Positions 51,037-59,485 of a stretch of 64,000 nt of DNA are shown piece by piece. Every line of letters begins with the position of its first letter. The first letter of the stretch is position 1. Below the pieces are notes generated by a model. That model was not told the origin of the DNA, did no database searches, and saw nothing but the letters and a program-made list of their open reading frames with translations. The position numbers were made by a program, and so were the translations under genes. The stretch is from contig NZ_CP034346.1 in the NCBI RefSeq assembly GCF_003991425.1, positions 4,191,501-4,255,500 of the forward strand. The letters run 5' to 3'. Source of the DNA: Paenibacillus lutimineralis (GTDB lineage Bacteria > Bacillota > Bacilli > Paenibacillales > Paenibacillaceae).

Positions 51037-51327
51037 GCTTGCCACTTCTATCACTTCTTTCGCAGTTTTCGAACAGGCCCTGTGAAGCTATCTTCCACAG
51101 CGTACCCTTGGTCAAACCGATCTTAGCGAATCGAAGCAAGTCCGTAACCCTCCAATCGTCGCCTTTCTATACCATCCAATCTATTCATGCCGTTGGAATT
51201 ATTGATTGTCCTGGATAATGACAAGCGGATCGGCAATCTATCAATCAAATGGATGTTTACTTGTTCACTCAAGAGTAATACATTATAATCGCAAGAACTG
51301 GATAAATCTTCATTAGGAGGAGAGCAT

Positions 51328-52461
51328 ATGATGGACGACCATAAAGAAGTCAAAGCCCGCAATACTGTACGAAATATTAAGCCTTATACGCCAGGCAAGC
51401 CGATTTGGGAGCTGCAACAAGAGCACGGGTTATCCAAAATAATTAAACTTGCCTCGAACGAAAATTCGCTGGGTCCTTCCCCCAAGGCGCTTGAAGCCAT
51501 CGCTGCCGCACTGCCTGACATACACCGCTACCCTGATACGAGAGCGTCCAGGCTTCGACATGCGCTTGCTTCCGAGCTGGACTTGGCCCCGGAGCAATTC
51601 ATTCTGACGAATGGCGGAGATGAATTGATAACGCTGGTGTCGGAAGCCTACCTGGAACCAGAGGATGAGATTATCGTACTCTCTCCATCTTTTAGCGAAT
51701 ACGAATTCGGAGCCCATCTGATGGCAGCCCGAATTGTCCCCGTTCCTCTAAACGAGCAATATGAAATTGACATCCACGCGATTCTCGCAGCAGTCACAGA
51801 ACGAACCAAATTGCTATGTATCTGTTCTCCTAATAACCCTACCGGCACCTACTTGCCTGGACCGCTTCTCCAGCAGCTTCTTGAAGCCTTGCCCAGGCGA
51901 GTTCTCGTCCTGTTCGACGCCGCCTACAATCACTATGTGACAGCCAGCGATTACAGCAGCGGCCTAGAATATGTCCGCGCCGGGTATCCAATTGTCGTCC
52001 TGCAAACTTTCTCGAAAATATACGGTTTAGCCGGTCTGCGAGTCGGCTTTGGCGCAGCCAGAGAGGATATCGTTCAGCAGATTCTGAAGGTGAAGGAGCC
52101 GTTCAATGTCAATGCATTAGCGCAGATAGCCGCGATCGCGGCGCTTGACGATGATGAGCATCTCCTCCGTTCTCAGGAGTTAACGGTTCAGGGCCGTGAG
52201 CAGCTATACCATGCTCTAGACGAACTCCAGCTAACGTATACGAGGAGCATGAGCAACTTCGTGCTGGTAGAGCTGGGAGCGAATGCGAAGGCAATTTATG
52301 AACAATTGCTGAGCAGAGGAATTATTGTCAGGTATGCCGGAGCCTGGCAGCTTCCGCAACATGTCCGCGTCTCGATCGGTACGCAAGAGGAGAATCAAGC
52401 GTTGCTTAACGAATTAACCAGCATTTTACGTCAATACGATTCTGTGACGTCCTTGTCCTAG
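51328..52461 (+). CDS. hisC: Histidinol-phosphate aminotransferase
   Basis: The 377-residue PLP enzyme reads NIKPYTPGKPIWELQ, IIKLASNENSLGPSPKALEA, RYPDTRASRLRHALA, TNGGDELITLVSEAY, CSPNNPTGTYLP and LFDAAYNHY. The PLP lysine is in TFSKIYGLAGLRVGFG. It transfers an amino group in histidine synthesis. Related enzymes act on aromatic amino acids, and since no his operon is near, that alternative remains. TAGGAGGAG precedes the ATG. Single gene. Confidence 0.9.
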   Translation: MMDDHKEVKARNTVRNIKPYTPGKPIWELQQEHGLSKIIKLASNENSLGPSPKALEAIAAALPDIHRYPDTRASRLRHALASELDLAPEQFILTNGGDELITLVSEAYLEPEDEIIVLSPSFSEYEFGAHLMAARIVPVPLNEQYEIDIHAILAAVTERTKLLCICSPNNPTGTYLPGPLLQQLLEALPRRVLVLFDAAYNHYVTASDYSSGLEYVRAGYPIVVLQTFSKIYGLAGLRVGFGAAREDIVQQILKVKEPFNVNALAQIAAIAALDDDEHLLRSQELTVQGREQLYHALDELQLTYTRSMSNFVLVELGANAKAIYEQLLSRGIIVRYAGAWQLPQHVRVSIGTQEENQALLNELTSILRQYDSVTSLS

Positions 52462-52494
52462 TCTTCTTTTCACGTATTCACTGTAACTAAAATA

Positions 52495-52537
52495 AGCCCT
52501 CGTACAGCTCTCCATCAGCGGAAAGCATACGAGGGCT
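52495..52537. terminator. Bidirectional terminator between hisC and cyo operon
   Basis: AGCCCTCGTA pairs with TACGAGGGCT, followed by TTTC. Confidence 0.7.
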
Positions 52538-52551
52538 TTCTATACCCTATC

Positions 52552-52881
52552 CTATTGAGCCACCATATTAAACATCATGATCCACATTGACCCGGCTACG
52601 ATGACAATCAGGATCACCAGGCCAAGAATGAGAGAGATGAGATTGTAGCGCGGCTTCCCTTCCTCACGCAAATGCATAAAGAACAGAAGCTGCACCAGCA
52701 GCTGCAGAACACCCGCCACCATTAGGACTACAGCTCTCGTCATTCCTTCCAGCCAGCCACCCAGAACGATCGCAACTGGTATCACGGTCAATACAATGGA
52801 GCATATGAACCCGATTGTATAGGAATAGAACGACCCCACATGCGACTCCTGCTCTGTATGAACCGATTCCATATTCGACAA
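52552..52881 (-). CDS. cyoD: Quinol oxidase subunit IV
   Basis: The 109-residue protein has three membrane helices (IGFICSIVLTVIPVAIVLGG, VVLMVAGVLQLLVQLLFFMH, LILGLVILIVIVAGSMWIMM). The LLFFMHL core is typical of the small subunit of heme-copper quinol oxidases. The TTG at 52881 follows GGTGAGCTAGG; an in-frame ATG is three codons on. Last gene of the oxidase operon, one base after subunit III. Confidence 0.88.
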   Translation of the reverse strand: MSNMESVHTEQESHVGSFYSYTIGFICSIVLTVIPVAIVLGGWLEGMTRAVVLMVAGVLQLLVQLLFFMHLREEGKPRYNLISLILGLVILIVIVAGSMWIMMFNMVAQ

Positions 52882-52882
52882 C

Positions 52883-53497
52883 CTAGCTCACCCCCATTAA
52901 ATAGACGACGGTAAATACGAAAATCCAGATCACATCAAGAAAATGCCAGAAGAGGCTGATCACCTGAACTTTACGTTTTGTGACCGGAGTAATCCCCCGT
53001 TTCGTCAGCTGTAGCATTAAGGCTACCATCCATACCAGCCCGATGCTTACATGCAGGCCATGCGTTCCGACCAAGGTGTAGAAAGCGGACAGAAATGCAC
53101 TGGTCCCCATCGTCGCCCCCCGGTCTACGAGATGGGCAAATTCACTGATCTCCAGACCGATGAAGCAAGCCCCAAGCAAAGCCGTGATGGCCAGCCAGCC
53201 GAGCAGAGCCCGCAATTTGCCCTTGTTCATTGCCAGAACCGCCAGTCCGCAAGTATAGCTGCTAGCAAGCAAAATAAACGTACTGGCGATAACCCCGCCT
53301 AATTCGAACAGGTCGGCAGGACCGGGACCGCCATTGGTGCTATTCTTTAGTACGATATAGGTGGCAAAAAAAGTGCCGAAGATCATAACATCCGTCATCA
53401 GGTAGATCCAGAAGCCGAGCAGGCGCATCTCCTCCATATCCGGATGATGATCATGATGCGCGCGCGCAGACGCTTCTGTTACTTGGCTTGAACTCAT
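52883..53497 (-). CDS. cyoC: Quinol oxidase subunit III
   Basis: The 204-residue protein has five membrane helices with LGFWIYLMTDVMIFGTFFAT, LAMNKGKLRALLGWL, FYTLVGTHGLHVSIGLVWMV and FWHFLDVIWIFVFTVVYLMG. These are the hallmarks of the five-helix subunit III in bacterial quinol oxidases. The ATG overlaps the subunit I stop (ATGA), so the two are coupled. Confidence 0.93.
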   Translation of the reverse strand: MSSSQVTEASARAHHDHHPDMEEMRLLGFWIYLMTDVMIFGTFFATYIVLKNSTNGGPGPADLFELGGVIASTFILLASSYTCGLAVLAMNKGKLRALLGWLAITALLGACFIGLEISEFAHLVDRGATMGTSAFLSAFYTLVGTHGLHVSIGLVWMVALMLQLTKRGITPVTKRKVQVISLFWHFLDVIWIFVFTVVYLMGVS

Positions 53498-55476
53498 AGA
53501 TTTGCAGCCCCCCTTAGAGACGCTTCCGTGTGTTTGATATCTTCAACCGGAATATAATGGTCCGTGTCATAATTGAAGGAATGGGCCAACATGCATAGAG
53601 CTACGCCGGCAAGCCCCGGTATGATCAGCCAGAGCCAGTGGAACACGAAGCCGAATCCGGCCAGAAACCAGCAGCCTGCCATCATGATAGGAATACCGGA
53701 GTTGTTAGGCATGTGAATCGGCGACAATTCCGGTGCCACTGCCGTGTATCCTTCCTTCTGCCTGCGCTGCTTCTCCTCCCACCATTCATCCTGATCAGAT
53801 ACCTGCGGTAGCACGGCAAAATTATAATGCGGAGCTGGCGAAGGAATTGACCATTCCAAGGTGCGTCCATCCCACGGATCTCCCGTCGTATCCATGTTGC
53901 TGCGGTAGTGTTTGATGCCGTGGACGATTTGCCAGACCTGAAACAGGAAAGCGATACCCATCAGTCCCGCACCGATGCTCGAGACTAGATTGAGTCCCCA
54001 CCAGCCTTTATCCCAGCTATAGGTGACAAGCCGCCGCGTCATTCCGTCGAGGCCAAGCACATATTGCGGCATGAAGCACAGGTAGAAACCGATATTCCAG
54101 AACCAGAACGCCCATTTCCCAATGCGCTCATTCAGCTTGAAGCCGAACAGCTTCGGCCACCAATAGTACAAGCCGGCGAAGTAACCGAAGACGACGCCTC
54201 CTATAATAACCTGATGGAAATGCGCGATCAGGAAGTAGCTGTTATGATACTGAAAATCTGCGGGCGCTACTGATAGAAGCACACCGGTCATCCCTCCGAT
54301 TACGAAGCAGGGAATAAACCCGGTCGTCCACAGCATCGGCGATTCGAAGCTGATTCTGCCGCGGAACATTGTAAATAACCAGTTGAATACTTTGACCCCG
54401 GTCGGAATAGCGATCACCATCGTCGACAAAGCGAAGAAGGCATTGACATTCGCCCCCGATCCCATCGTGAAGAAGTGATGCGCCCATACGAGAAAGGACA
54501 AGATACTAATAATCATCATCGCGTACACCATCGATTTATAACCGAACAGCTTCTTGCGGGAAAACGTGGAGACTACCTCGGAGAAAATACCGAACGCCGG
54601 CAACACGATAATATACACCTCAGGATGTCCCCACATCCAGATCAGGTTGATATACATCATCGGGTTACCACCGCCATCCAGTGTAAAGAAGTGAGCACCG
54701 CCGTACCGATCTAGAAAGAGCAACGCCAGCGTCGCCGTCAAAATTGGAAATGAGAATATAATGGCAATGCAGCTTGCCAGCACCGACCAAGAGAACATCG
54801 GCATCTTCATTAGCTTCATTCCTGGAGCGCGCAGCTTCAGAATCGTTACAATGAAGTTGATGCCGGTCATCAGGCTGCCAATCCCGGAGATCTGAATACC
54901 CCATATATAGAAGTCCTGACCGACACCCGGGTTATACATCAGCTCCGAGTAAGGCGGGTAGGCGAGCCAGCCCGCATCCGGCGAGCCGCCAATGACGAAG
55001 CTCAGATTGAACAGCATGGCACCAGCGAAGAACAGCCAGAAGCTGAGCGCGTTCATGAATGGATAGGCGACATCCCTTGCTCCAAGCTGGAGCGGGACCG
55101 CTACGTTGAACAAACCGAACATGAACGGCATCGCCATGAACAGAATCATAATGACGCCATGGGTCGTAAATATTTCGTTATAGTGATCCGGCTGTAGAAA
55201 TTGAAGTTCGGGCATGGCCAGCTGCGTACGCATCAAGAGAGCATCCACCCCGCCGCGAAACATCATCAGGAACGCGGATAAGATGTACATGATGCCCACC
55301 TTCTTATGATCAACCGTGGTCAGCCAATTGCGCCAGAGCCACCCCCATTTTTTAAAATAAGTCAATACGAAGACGATGGCCACGAGCGTAATGATAATAG
55401 CTGCATCCGCCCCGTATATTAAAGGGTCTCCGGTCACAAAAAAATCGGAGGCCCAGTTTTTGATAGACTCCAGCAT
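53494..55476 (-). CDS. cyoB: Quinol oxidase subunit I (heme-copper)
   Basis: The 660-residue catalytic subunit has fourteen or so helices. Heme/CuB ligands are visible: FTTHGVIMILFMAMP (low-spin heme His), WGHPEVYIIVLPAFG (CuB His cross-linked to Tyr), WAHHFFTMG (two CuB His) and AHFHQVIIGG (two heme His). It reduces O2 to water with proton pumping. AAAGGAG precedes the ATG. The long form with extra terminal helices fits the cyo/qox class. Confidence 0.95.
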   Translation of the reverse strand: MLESIKNWASDFFVTGDPLIYGADAAIIITLVAIVFVLTYFKKWGWLWRNWLTTVDHKKVGIMYILSAFLMMFRGGVDALLMRTQLAMPELQFLQPDHYNEIFTTHGVIMILFMAMPFMFGLFNVAVPLQLGARDVAYPFMNALSFWLFFAGAMLFNLSFVIGGSPDAGWLAYPPYSELMYNPGVGQDFYIWGIQISGIGSLMTGINFIVTILKLRAPGMKLMKMPMFSWSVLASCIAIIFSFPILTATLALLFLDRYGGAHFFTLDGGGNPMMYINLIWMWGHPEVYIIVLPAFGIFSEVVSTFSRKKLFGYKSMVYAMMIISILSFLVWAHHFFTMGSGANVNAFFALSTMVIAIPTGVKVFNWLFTMFRGRISFESPMLWTTGFIPCFVIGGMTGVLLSVAPADFQYHNSYFLIAHFHQVIIGGVVFGYFAGLYYWWPKLFGFKLNERIGKWAFWFWNIGFYLCFMPQYVLGLDGMTRRLVTYSWDKGWWGLNLVSSIGAGLMGIAFLFQVWQIVHGIKHYRSNMDTTGDPWDGRTLEWSIPSPAPHYNFAVLPQVSDQDEWWEEKQRRQKEGYTAVAPELSPIHMPNNSGIPIMMAGCWFLAGFGFVFHWLWLIIPGLAGVALCMLAHSFNYDTDHYIPVEDIKHTEASLRGAANL

Positions 55477-55536
55477 AATTGCTAGTCTCCTTTCCTGATT
55501 ACTATTCGTCCGGCAGCTTTCCGCCTTCGTCCATTT

Positions 55537-56586
55537 CTAATGAGCGCTGCCCTCATTCATGGACATGCCGCCATGTTCCAGCTGATCTCCGGACATTCGC
55601 ATATCGCCGTGCTCGGATTGATCCCCGGACTTCAGCATATCCCCATGCCCCGAATCATCACTTGACATAGGCTTATCTCCGTGAGCCTCTGTGCTACCGG
55701 ACATGGACATGCCGTGATGATGGGATGACGCATATTTAGTTACGGTCATTTCAAATAGACCTTCCGGAAAAGAAGAATAGGTCAGCTTCTCCGATGCCGA
55801 GGGCTCTGCCAGTTGCTTGTACCCATCAAGTGTAAGCGTCGGAGAGTCCTTCTTGACATCCTCTACCCAATCCGTAAATTCTTCCGCAGTAACGGCATGC
55901 ACATCGAAGAACATCTTCGCAAAGTCCGTGCCGGTAAAATTGGCGCCGGAGCCCCAATATTGTCCGGTCTCATCTGCTTGCAAATAGAGCGTCATCGCCA
56001 TACCGGACATCGCATAGATCTGTCCTCCTAACTGGGGAATCCAGAAGGAATTCATTGGTGAATCCGCTGTAATCTCGAAGCGGACCGGCACCCCTTGCGG
56101 AATCTTCAGCTCGTTCACGGAAGCAATGCCCTGCTCTGGATATTGGAACAGCCACTTCCAGTTTAGCGAGGTCACCTGTACGGTTAGCGGCTTAACGTCC
56201 GCTTTCGATTCTAGCGGCTTAGATGGTTCCAGGGCATAAGTGGCCCGGGCGGTTACAATGGCCAGCGTCAGGATGATGATAATCGGAATGCCCCACCAGA
56301 TCATCTCCAGCTTGGTGCTGTGAGCCCAATCTGGTGTATATGCCGCCTTACGGTCAGCCTTATCCCGATAACGCCAAATAATGACCGCTGAAAGAATAAG
56401 CACAGGTACGATGACGATAGCGCATAATACAGTCGATAGAAACATCAGATCACGCTGCTGTGCGGCAATTGGCCCCTTGGGGTCCAGTACGGCAATGCTG
56501 GAGCATCCGCTAAGGGCTGGCAGCAGAAGCACCAACACGGCCAAGAAAGCAAGACACCGCAGCGATTTAATCACTTTCTCCTTCAT
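55537..56586 (-). CDS. cyoA: Quinol oxidase subunit II lipoprotein with His/Met-rich tail
   Basis: About 349 residues. The lipoprotein signal LAFLAVLVLLLPALSGC gives an anchored N-terminus, then two helices and a cupredoxin domain (VTSLNWKWLFQYPEQGIASV, SFWIPQLGGQIYAMSGM, YWGSGANFTGTDFAKMFFDV). CuA ligands are absent, as expected for a quinol rather than cytochrome c oxidase. The last 60 or so residues form a repetitive tail of HGDM, SGDQ and GMSM units, an unusual extension that may bind copper. The ATG at 56586 lies only five bases after the eda stop. Confidence 0.93.
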   Translation of the reverse strand: MKEKVIKSLRCLAFLAVLVLLLPALSGCSSIAVLDPKGPIAAQQRDLMFLSTVLCAIVIVPVLILSAVIIWRYRDKADRKAAYTPDWAHSTKLEMIWWGIPIIIILTLAIVTARATYALEPSKPLESKADVKPLTVQVTSLNWKWLFQYPEQGIASVNELKIPQGVPVRFEITADSPMNSFWIPQLGGQIYAMSGMAMTLYLQADETGQYWGSGANFTGTDFAKMFFDVHAVTAEEFTDWVEDVKKDSPTLTLDGYKQLAEPSASEKLTYSSFPEGLFEMTVTKYASSHHHGMSMSGSTEAHGDKPMSSDDSGHGDMLKSGDQSEHGDMRMSGDQLEHGGMSMNEGSAH

Positions 56587-56591
56587 TAGCC

Positions 56592-57293
56592 TCAACTCCC
56601 CGAGCCCTGCGGATCTTCCATGACCATGCTGCTAGAGAGCAGGACGCCTGTCGACTGGGCCTGGAATTCGGCAACGATATCCACGAACTCACGGGCCAGC
56701 TTTTGGATCTCATTAAATCGTTCCGCTTCTATCCACTGCCGCTTGACGAGATTGCCGCCAATCCCTACTCCAATAGCACCAGCGTCCAGAATATCTCGCA
56801 AGTTGTTCAAGCCGACACTTCCAGAGGCGATCATCGGAATATGGTCGAGCGGTGCGCGAATTTCCTTCAAGTAAGCGGCTCCGCCTAGCGAACCCGTCGG
56901 GAACACCTTTACTGCCTTGGCGCCGACTTTGACAGCTCTGACGATCTCCGTAGGTGTCATTACCCCGGGAAAGACATCGATTTCATGTCGTAATCCGTAG
57001 GAGATAACCTCCTCGTCCAAATTCGGCGATACGATAAATTGCGCCCCTGCGTCAATCGACTTTGCAGCCATGTCGGCATCAAGCACCGTACCGATACCGA
57101 TCAACAGTTGCCCCTCATACCTCTGTCTTAAGCGCTCGACTAACTCATAGACTCCCTCGGTATTCGTTGTCACCTCCAGGAAGCGAATTCCTCCCTGTAC
57201 CAGCGCTTCGACAGTCCGATCCACCGTATCCGGCCGCAAGCCACGGATCATGGCCATAATCTTCTCCCTGTTCAGAACTTCCAAGATAGACAT
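56592..57293 (-). CDS. eda: KDPG / 4-hydroxy-2-oxoglutarate aldolase
   Basis: The 233-residue class I aldolase reads EKIMAMIRGLRPDTVDRTVE, GIRFLEVTTNTEG (catalytic Glu), IGIGTVLDADMA, FIVSPNLDEEV, FPGVMTPTEIVRAV and KAVKVFPTGSLGG (Schiff-base Lys). It cleaves KDPG or 4-hydroxy-2-oxoglutarate to pyruvate and an aldehyde. GAAGGAGG precedes the ATG. Its stop overlaps the ribosome site of cyoA, so the aldolase and the oxidase share a transcript. The C-terminus is some 20 residues longer than usual. Confidence 0.92.
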   Translation of the reverse strand: MSILEVLNREKIMAMIRGLRPDTVDRTVEALVQGGIRFLEVTTNTEGVYELVERLRQRYEGQLLIGIGTVLDADMAAKSIDAGAQFIVSPNLDEEVISYGLRHEIDVFPGVMTPTEIVRAVKVGAKAVKVFPTGSLGGAAYLKEIRAPLDHIPMIASGSVGLNNLRDILDAGAIGVGIGGNLVKRQWIEAERFNEIQKLAREFVDIVAEFQAQSTGVLLSSSMVMEDPQGSGS

Positions 57294-57357
57294 TGATGAA
57301 TTTCCTCCTTCACCTCAATTCGATCTATCCGACTATAACGGTTCTACCTGAATCCGT

Positions 57358-57452
57358 AACCATCCATTTGACGTTTTTCAGTACCAGCCGATTTCCCGGA
57401 CAGAGCCTCCGCGTGAATCGGTTTGCTAAAATCACCGGACAAATGGATGGTT
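57358..57452. promoter_or_regulatory. Inverted pair of AACCATCCA sites between eda and dapA-like gene
   Basis: AACCATCCATTTG begins at 57358, and its complement CAAATGGATGGTT ends at 57452. It is the same word as the triple repeat upstream of the nitrilase. It may form a looped operator for the eda-cyo operon. Confidence 0.5.
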
Positions 57453-57519
57453 ACATTTGCCGAGCATCGCTATATATTCATAGATGTTGAACTAATGATA
57501 ATGAGGACGAGAGCAACCG

Positions 57520-57610
57520 GGTGAGTGTCCTTCCCAGCGCTGCTTGCGATGGACATGGCCGGATGATGATTGAGCCGATCGCTGCCCGTTGGGGATATCA
57601 GCAAGTTTAG
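57520..57610 (+). pseudogene. Short coding relic, possibly a HATPase-type end
   Basis: The frame reads SVLPSAACDGHGRMMIEPIA and ARWGYQQV, then TAG at 57608. GHGRMMIEPIAARWG resembles the GxGLxLV-LA-RWG end of anti-sigma kinase ATP-binding domains. Only about 30 codons remain. Confidence 0.3.
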
Positions 57611-57651
57611 GCGCTGGAATCCTTAAGCCAGCGTGATCGCATTTATCAAGC

Positions 57652-57822
57652 GGTCAAAAATGACCGTTAGAGCAAGAAAAAAGCAACTTTGCTCTTCTAA
57701 CGGACACCTTTGACCATTAGAAGCAAAAAATGCGGTTTTCCGCGATATTCCCCCTCGTAATGGACATTATTGTCCGTTACAAGGGCAGCGTACCAAAGGA
57801 TCAACGCTAACGGTCAACAATG
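57652..57822. repeat. TAACGGACA/TGACCGTTA repeat cluster
   Basis: Several half-sites are visible: TGACCGTTAGAGC (57661), GCTCTTCTAACGGACA (57691), the hairpin GTAATGGACA-TTAT-TGTCCGTTAC (57757-57780) and GCTAACGGTCAACAATG near 57806. Alternating orientations allow several stems. The cluster is built like the CTAACGAAAC loci but from a different word. It fills much of the 57453-57942 gap. Confidence 0.6.
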
Positions 57823-57942
57823 TCTGAGTAATCAGGTCTAAACATGGTTATGTCTACATTTTTGAGGTATTAGTTCAATATCTATCGATACCCGGAAAAA
57901 TCGGGAGCGAAGACACAGGAATTGAGATAGGAGTTGAGTGTA

Positions 57943-58806
57943 TTGCTTACAGAACAAAGCCTGCGTGGCGTATTCGTTCCGGTTGTGACACCGTTTGATC
58001 GGAGAGGGAAATTGGATGTGGGGTCTTATATTGATCTGGTTCAGCGCTTGGTCGGTCAAGGGATTAACGGACTCGTCGTCGGCGGAACAACAGGAGAATC
58101 ACCGACAATTCATGCCAAAGAATTGGAGACGCTAATTGTAACGGCACGCAAGGAGATCGGCTCTCTGCCGCTGATTGTGGGAACAGGCTCCAACAGTACT
58201 GCCGCTACCGTAGACAGAACCGCCTGGGCTAAATCGCTTGGAGCCGATGCGGCGCTGGTCGTCACCCCTTATTACAACAAGCCTTCACAACGCGGCATTA
58301 TTGAACATTTCCAGCAAATCTCTACCGCCGGATTGCCGGTTATCGTCTATGACATACCCCACCGGACCGGAGTCTCGCTTGATATCAAGACGGTTACTGC
58401 GATTATGAAGATGAAGCATGTGATCGGATTGAAGGAGAGTACAGGTAATATAACCCGTTATTTTCAGCTGGCTAGATCGATAGCCAAGCCTGTGCTATGC
58501 GGAGAAGACGAGCTGTTCTTTGCCTCGCTCTGTTGTGGAGGTAAAGGGGGAATTCTGGCCAGTGCCAATCTGGATACCAACCAATTCGTACAAGTCTATC
58601 AATCCTACCAAGCCGGAAAAATTGAGGAGTCTGGGCAAGTCTTCGATCAATTGCTCCCGCTCATCCAGTTCCTGTTCTCGGAGCCGAATCCAGCCCCGTT
58701 GAAATGGCTGCTAGCTGAACGCGGACATATCCGCTCCGACCGTCTACGTCTCCCGTTGACGAATATTAGCAGTGAAGGCGAGAAAATAGGAGCCGAGCTG
58801 CGCTAA
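57943..58806 (+). CDS. DapA-like aldolase (dihydrodipicolinate synthase family)
   Basis: The 287-residue TIM barrel reads LRGVFVPVVTPFDRRGKLDV, GLVVGGTTGESPTIHAKELE, TAATVDRTAWAKSLGADAAL, VYDIPHRTGVSL (catalytic Tyr, substrate Arg) and IGLKESTGN (Schiff-base Lys). It could be lysine-pathway DapA or a relative acting on hydroxy-oxo acids. Divergence from eda makes a catabolic aldolase plausible, but the motifs fit DapA equally well. The TTG at 57943 has AGGAG nine bases upstream; the TTG at 57934 abuts the site. Confidence 0.88.
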   Translation: MLTEQSLRGVFVPVVTPFDRRGKLDVGSYIDLVQRLVGQGINGLVVGGTTGESPTIHAKELETLIVTARKEIGSLPLIVGTGSNSTAATVDRTAWAKSLGADAALVVTPYYNKPSQRGIIEHFQQISTAGLPVIVYDIPHRTGVSLDIKTVTAIMKMKHVIGLKESTGNITRYFQLARSIAKPVLCGEDELFFASLCCGGKGGILASANLDTNQFVQVYQSYQAGKIEESGQVFDQLLPLIQFLFSEPNPAPLKWLLAERGHIRSDRLRLPLTNISSEGEKIGAELR

Positions 58807-58847
58807 GAGGACTCTCTCCTCATAACGCCTCCCGACTCCTTTATTAA

Positions 58848-59417
58848 CTAGCGTAGTTTAAGTCTATGTAGACTGGATGAATGCTTGCGCTGCCATTCCC
58901 TGCTGACTGAGACGCCTGTATCTATAGCAAAATACAACAGGATGATCCATGCTGCCGCGATATCGAACCAGCTCGGCAAAGGGGTGAGCAGCAGTAGGAT
59001 GGCTGGATGGATCAACTCTGCCAGCACCAAAGCCAAGGCTCCCCAGAGCAGGGAGTATTCTACACAGACGTAACCACCGATATTCATTTTTCGGCCCTGG
59101 TAATCCCACCATTTTCGATGAAAAACTCTGTCCAGTATCCAACCCGTAGCATATTCCAGCCATGTGACCAACAGAGCGGACACCAAGACGATAACCAGGC
59201 CGTGTACCAAAGGATCGTCCAACCTTGCCCCTGCTTGCGCAGTAACTGCGATGATCAATAGCGCTGCAAAGCCATAAATGGGGCAAAAGGGCCCACACAA
59301 AAAGCCCCTATTAACAAAACGCCGCTCTCGGATGCTAGCATAGGATGTCTCCAGAAGCCAGCCGGCGAAGGCGTAAATCGCAAACAGTACCATTCTTTGT
59401 GCTAATGCGCTGCTCAT
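58848..59417 (-). CDS. Putative ABC transporter permease, CmpB type (second copy)
   Basis: About 189 residues with six hydrophobic segments and the family motifs YAFAGWLLETSYASIRERRF, GPFCPIYGFAAL, TWLEYATGWILD, WWDYQG and NIGGYVCVEYSLLWG. It is a paralogue of the protein at 28337-28903. The ATG at 59417 has AAGGAG eight bases before it; the open frame to 59456 does not. It is the last of three same-strand genes that share an upstream ACACAAAAGACC motif. Confidence 0.82.
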   Translation of the reverse strand: MSSALAQRMVLFAIYAFAGWLLETSYASIRERRFVNRGFLCGPFCPIYGFAALLIIAVTAQAGARLDDPLVHGLVIVLVSALLVTWLEYATGWILDRVFHRKWWDYQGRKMNIGGYVCVEYSLLWGALALVLAELIHPAILLLLTPLPSWFDIAAAWIILLYFAIDTGVSVSREWQRKHSSSLHRLKLR

Positions 59418-59452
59418 GAATTTCACTCCTTGATCGATATGAAATACAAAAA

Positions 59453-59471
59453 ACACAAAAGACCAAAAAAC
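59453..59471. promoter_or_regulatory. Shared 19-bp motif, copy 1
   Basis: ACACAAAAGACCAAAAAAC, 36 bases upstream of the CmpB-type gene. It is identical to copy 2 at 60339-60357. Confidence 0.55.
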
Positions 59472-59485
59472 GCTGTGCCAGGATC

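Noticed and set aside
51060..51327. T-box leader upstream of hisC
   Set aside because: No T-box sequence or terminator/antiterminator pair was recognisable there.
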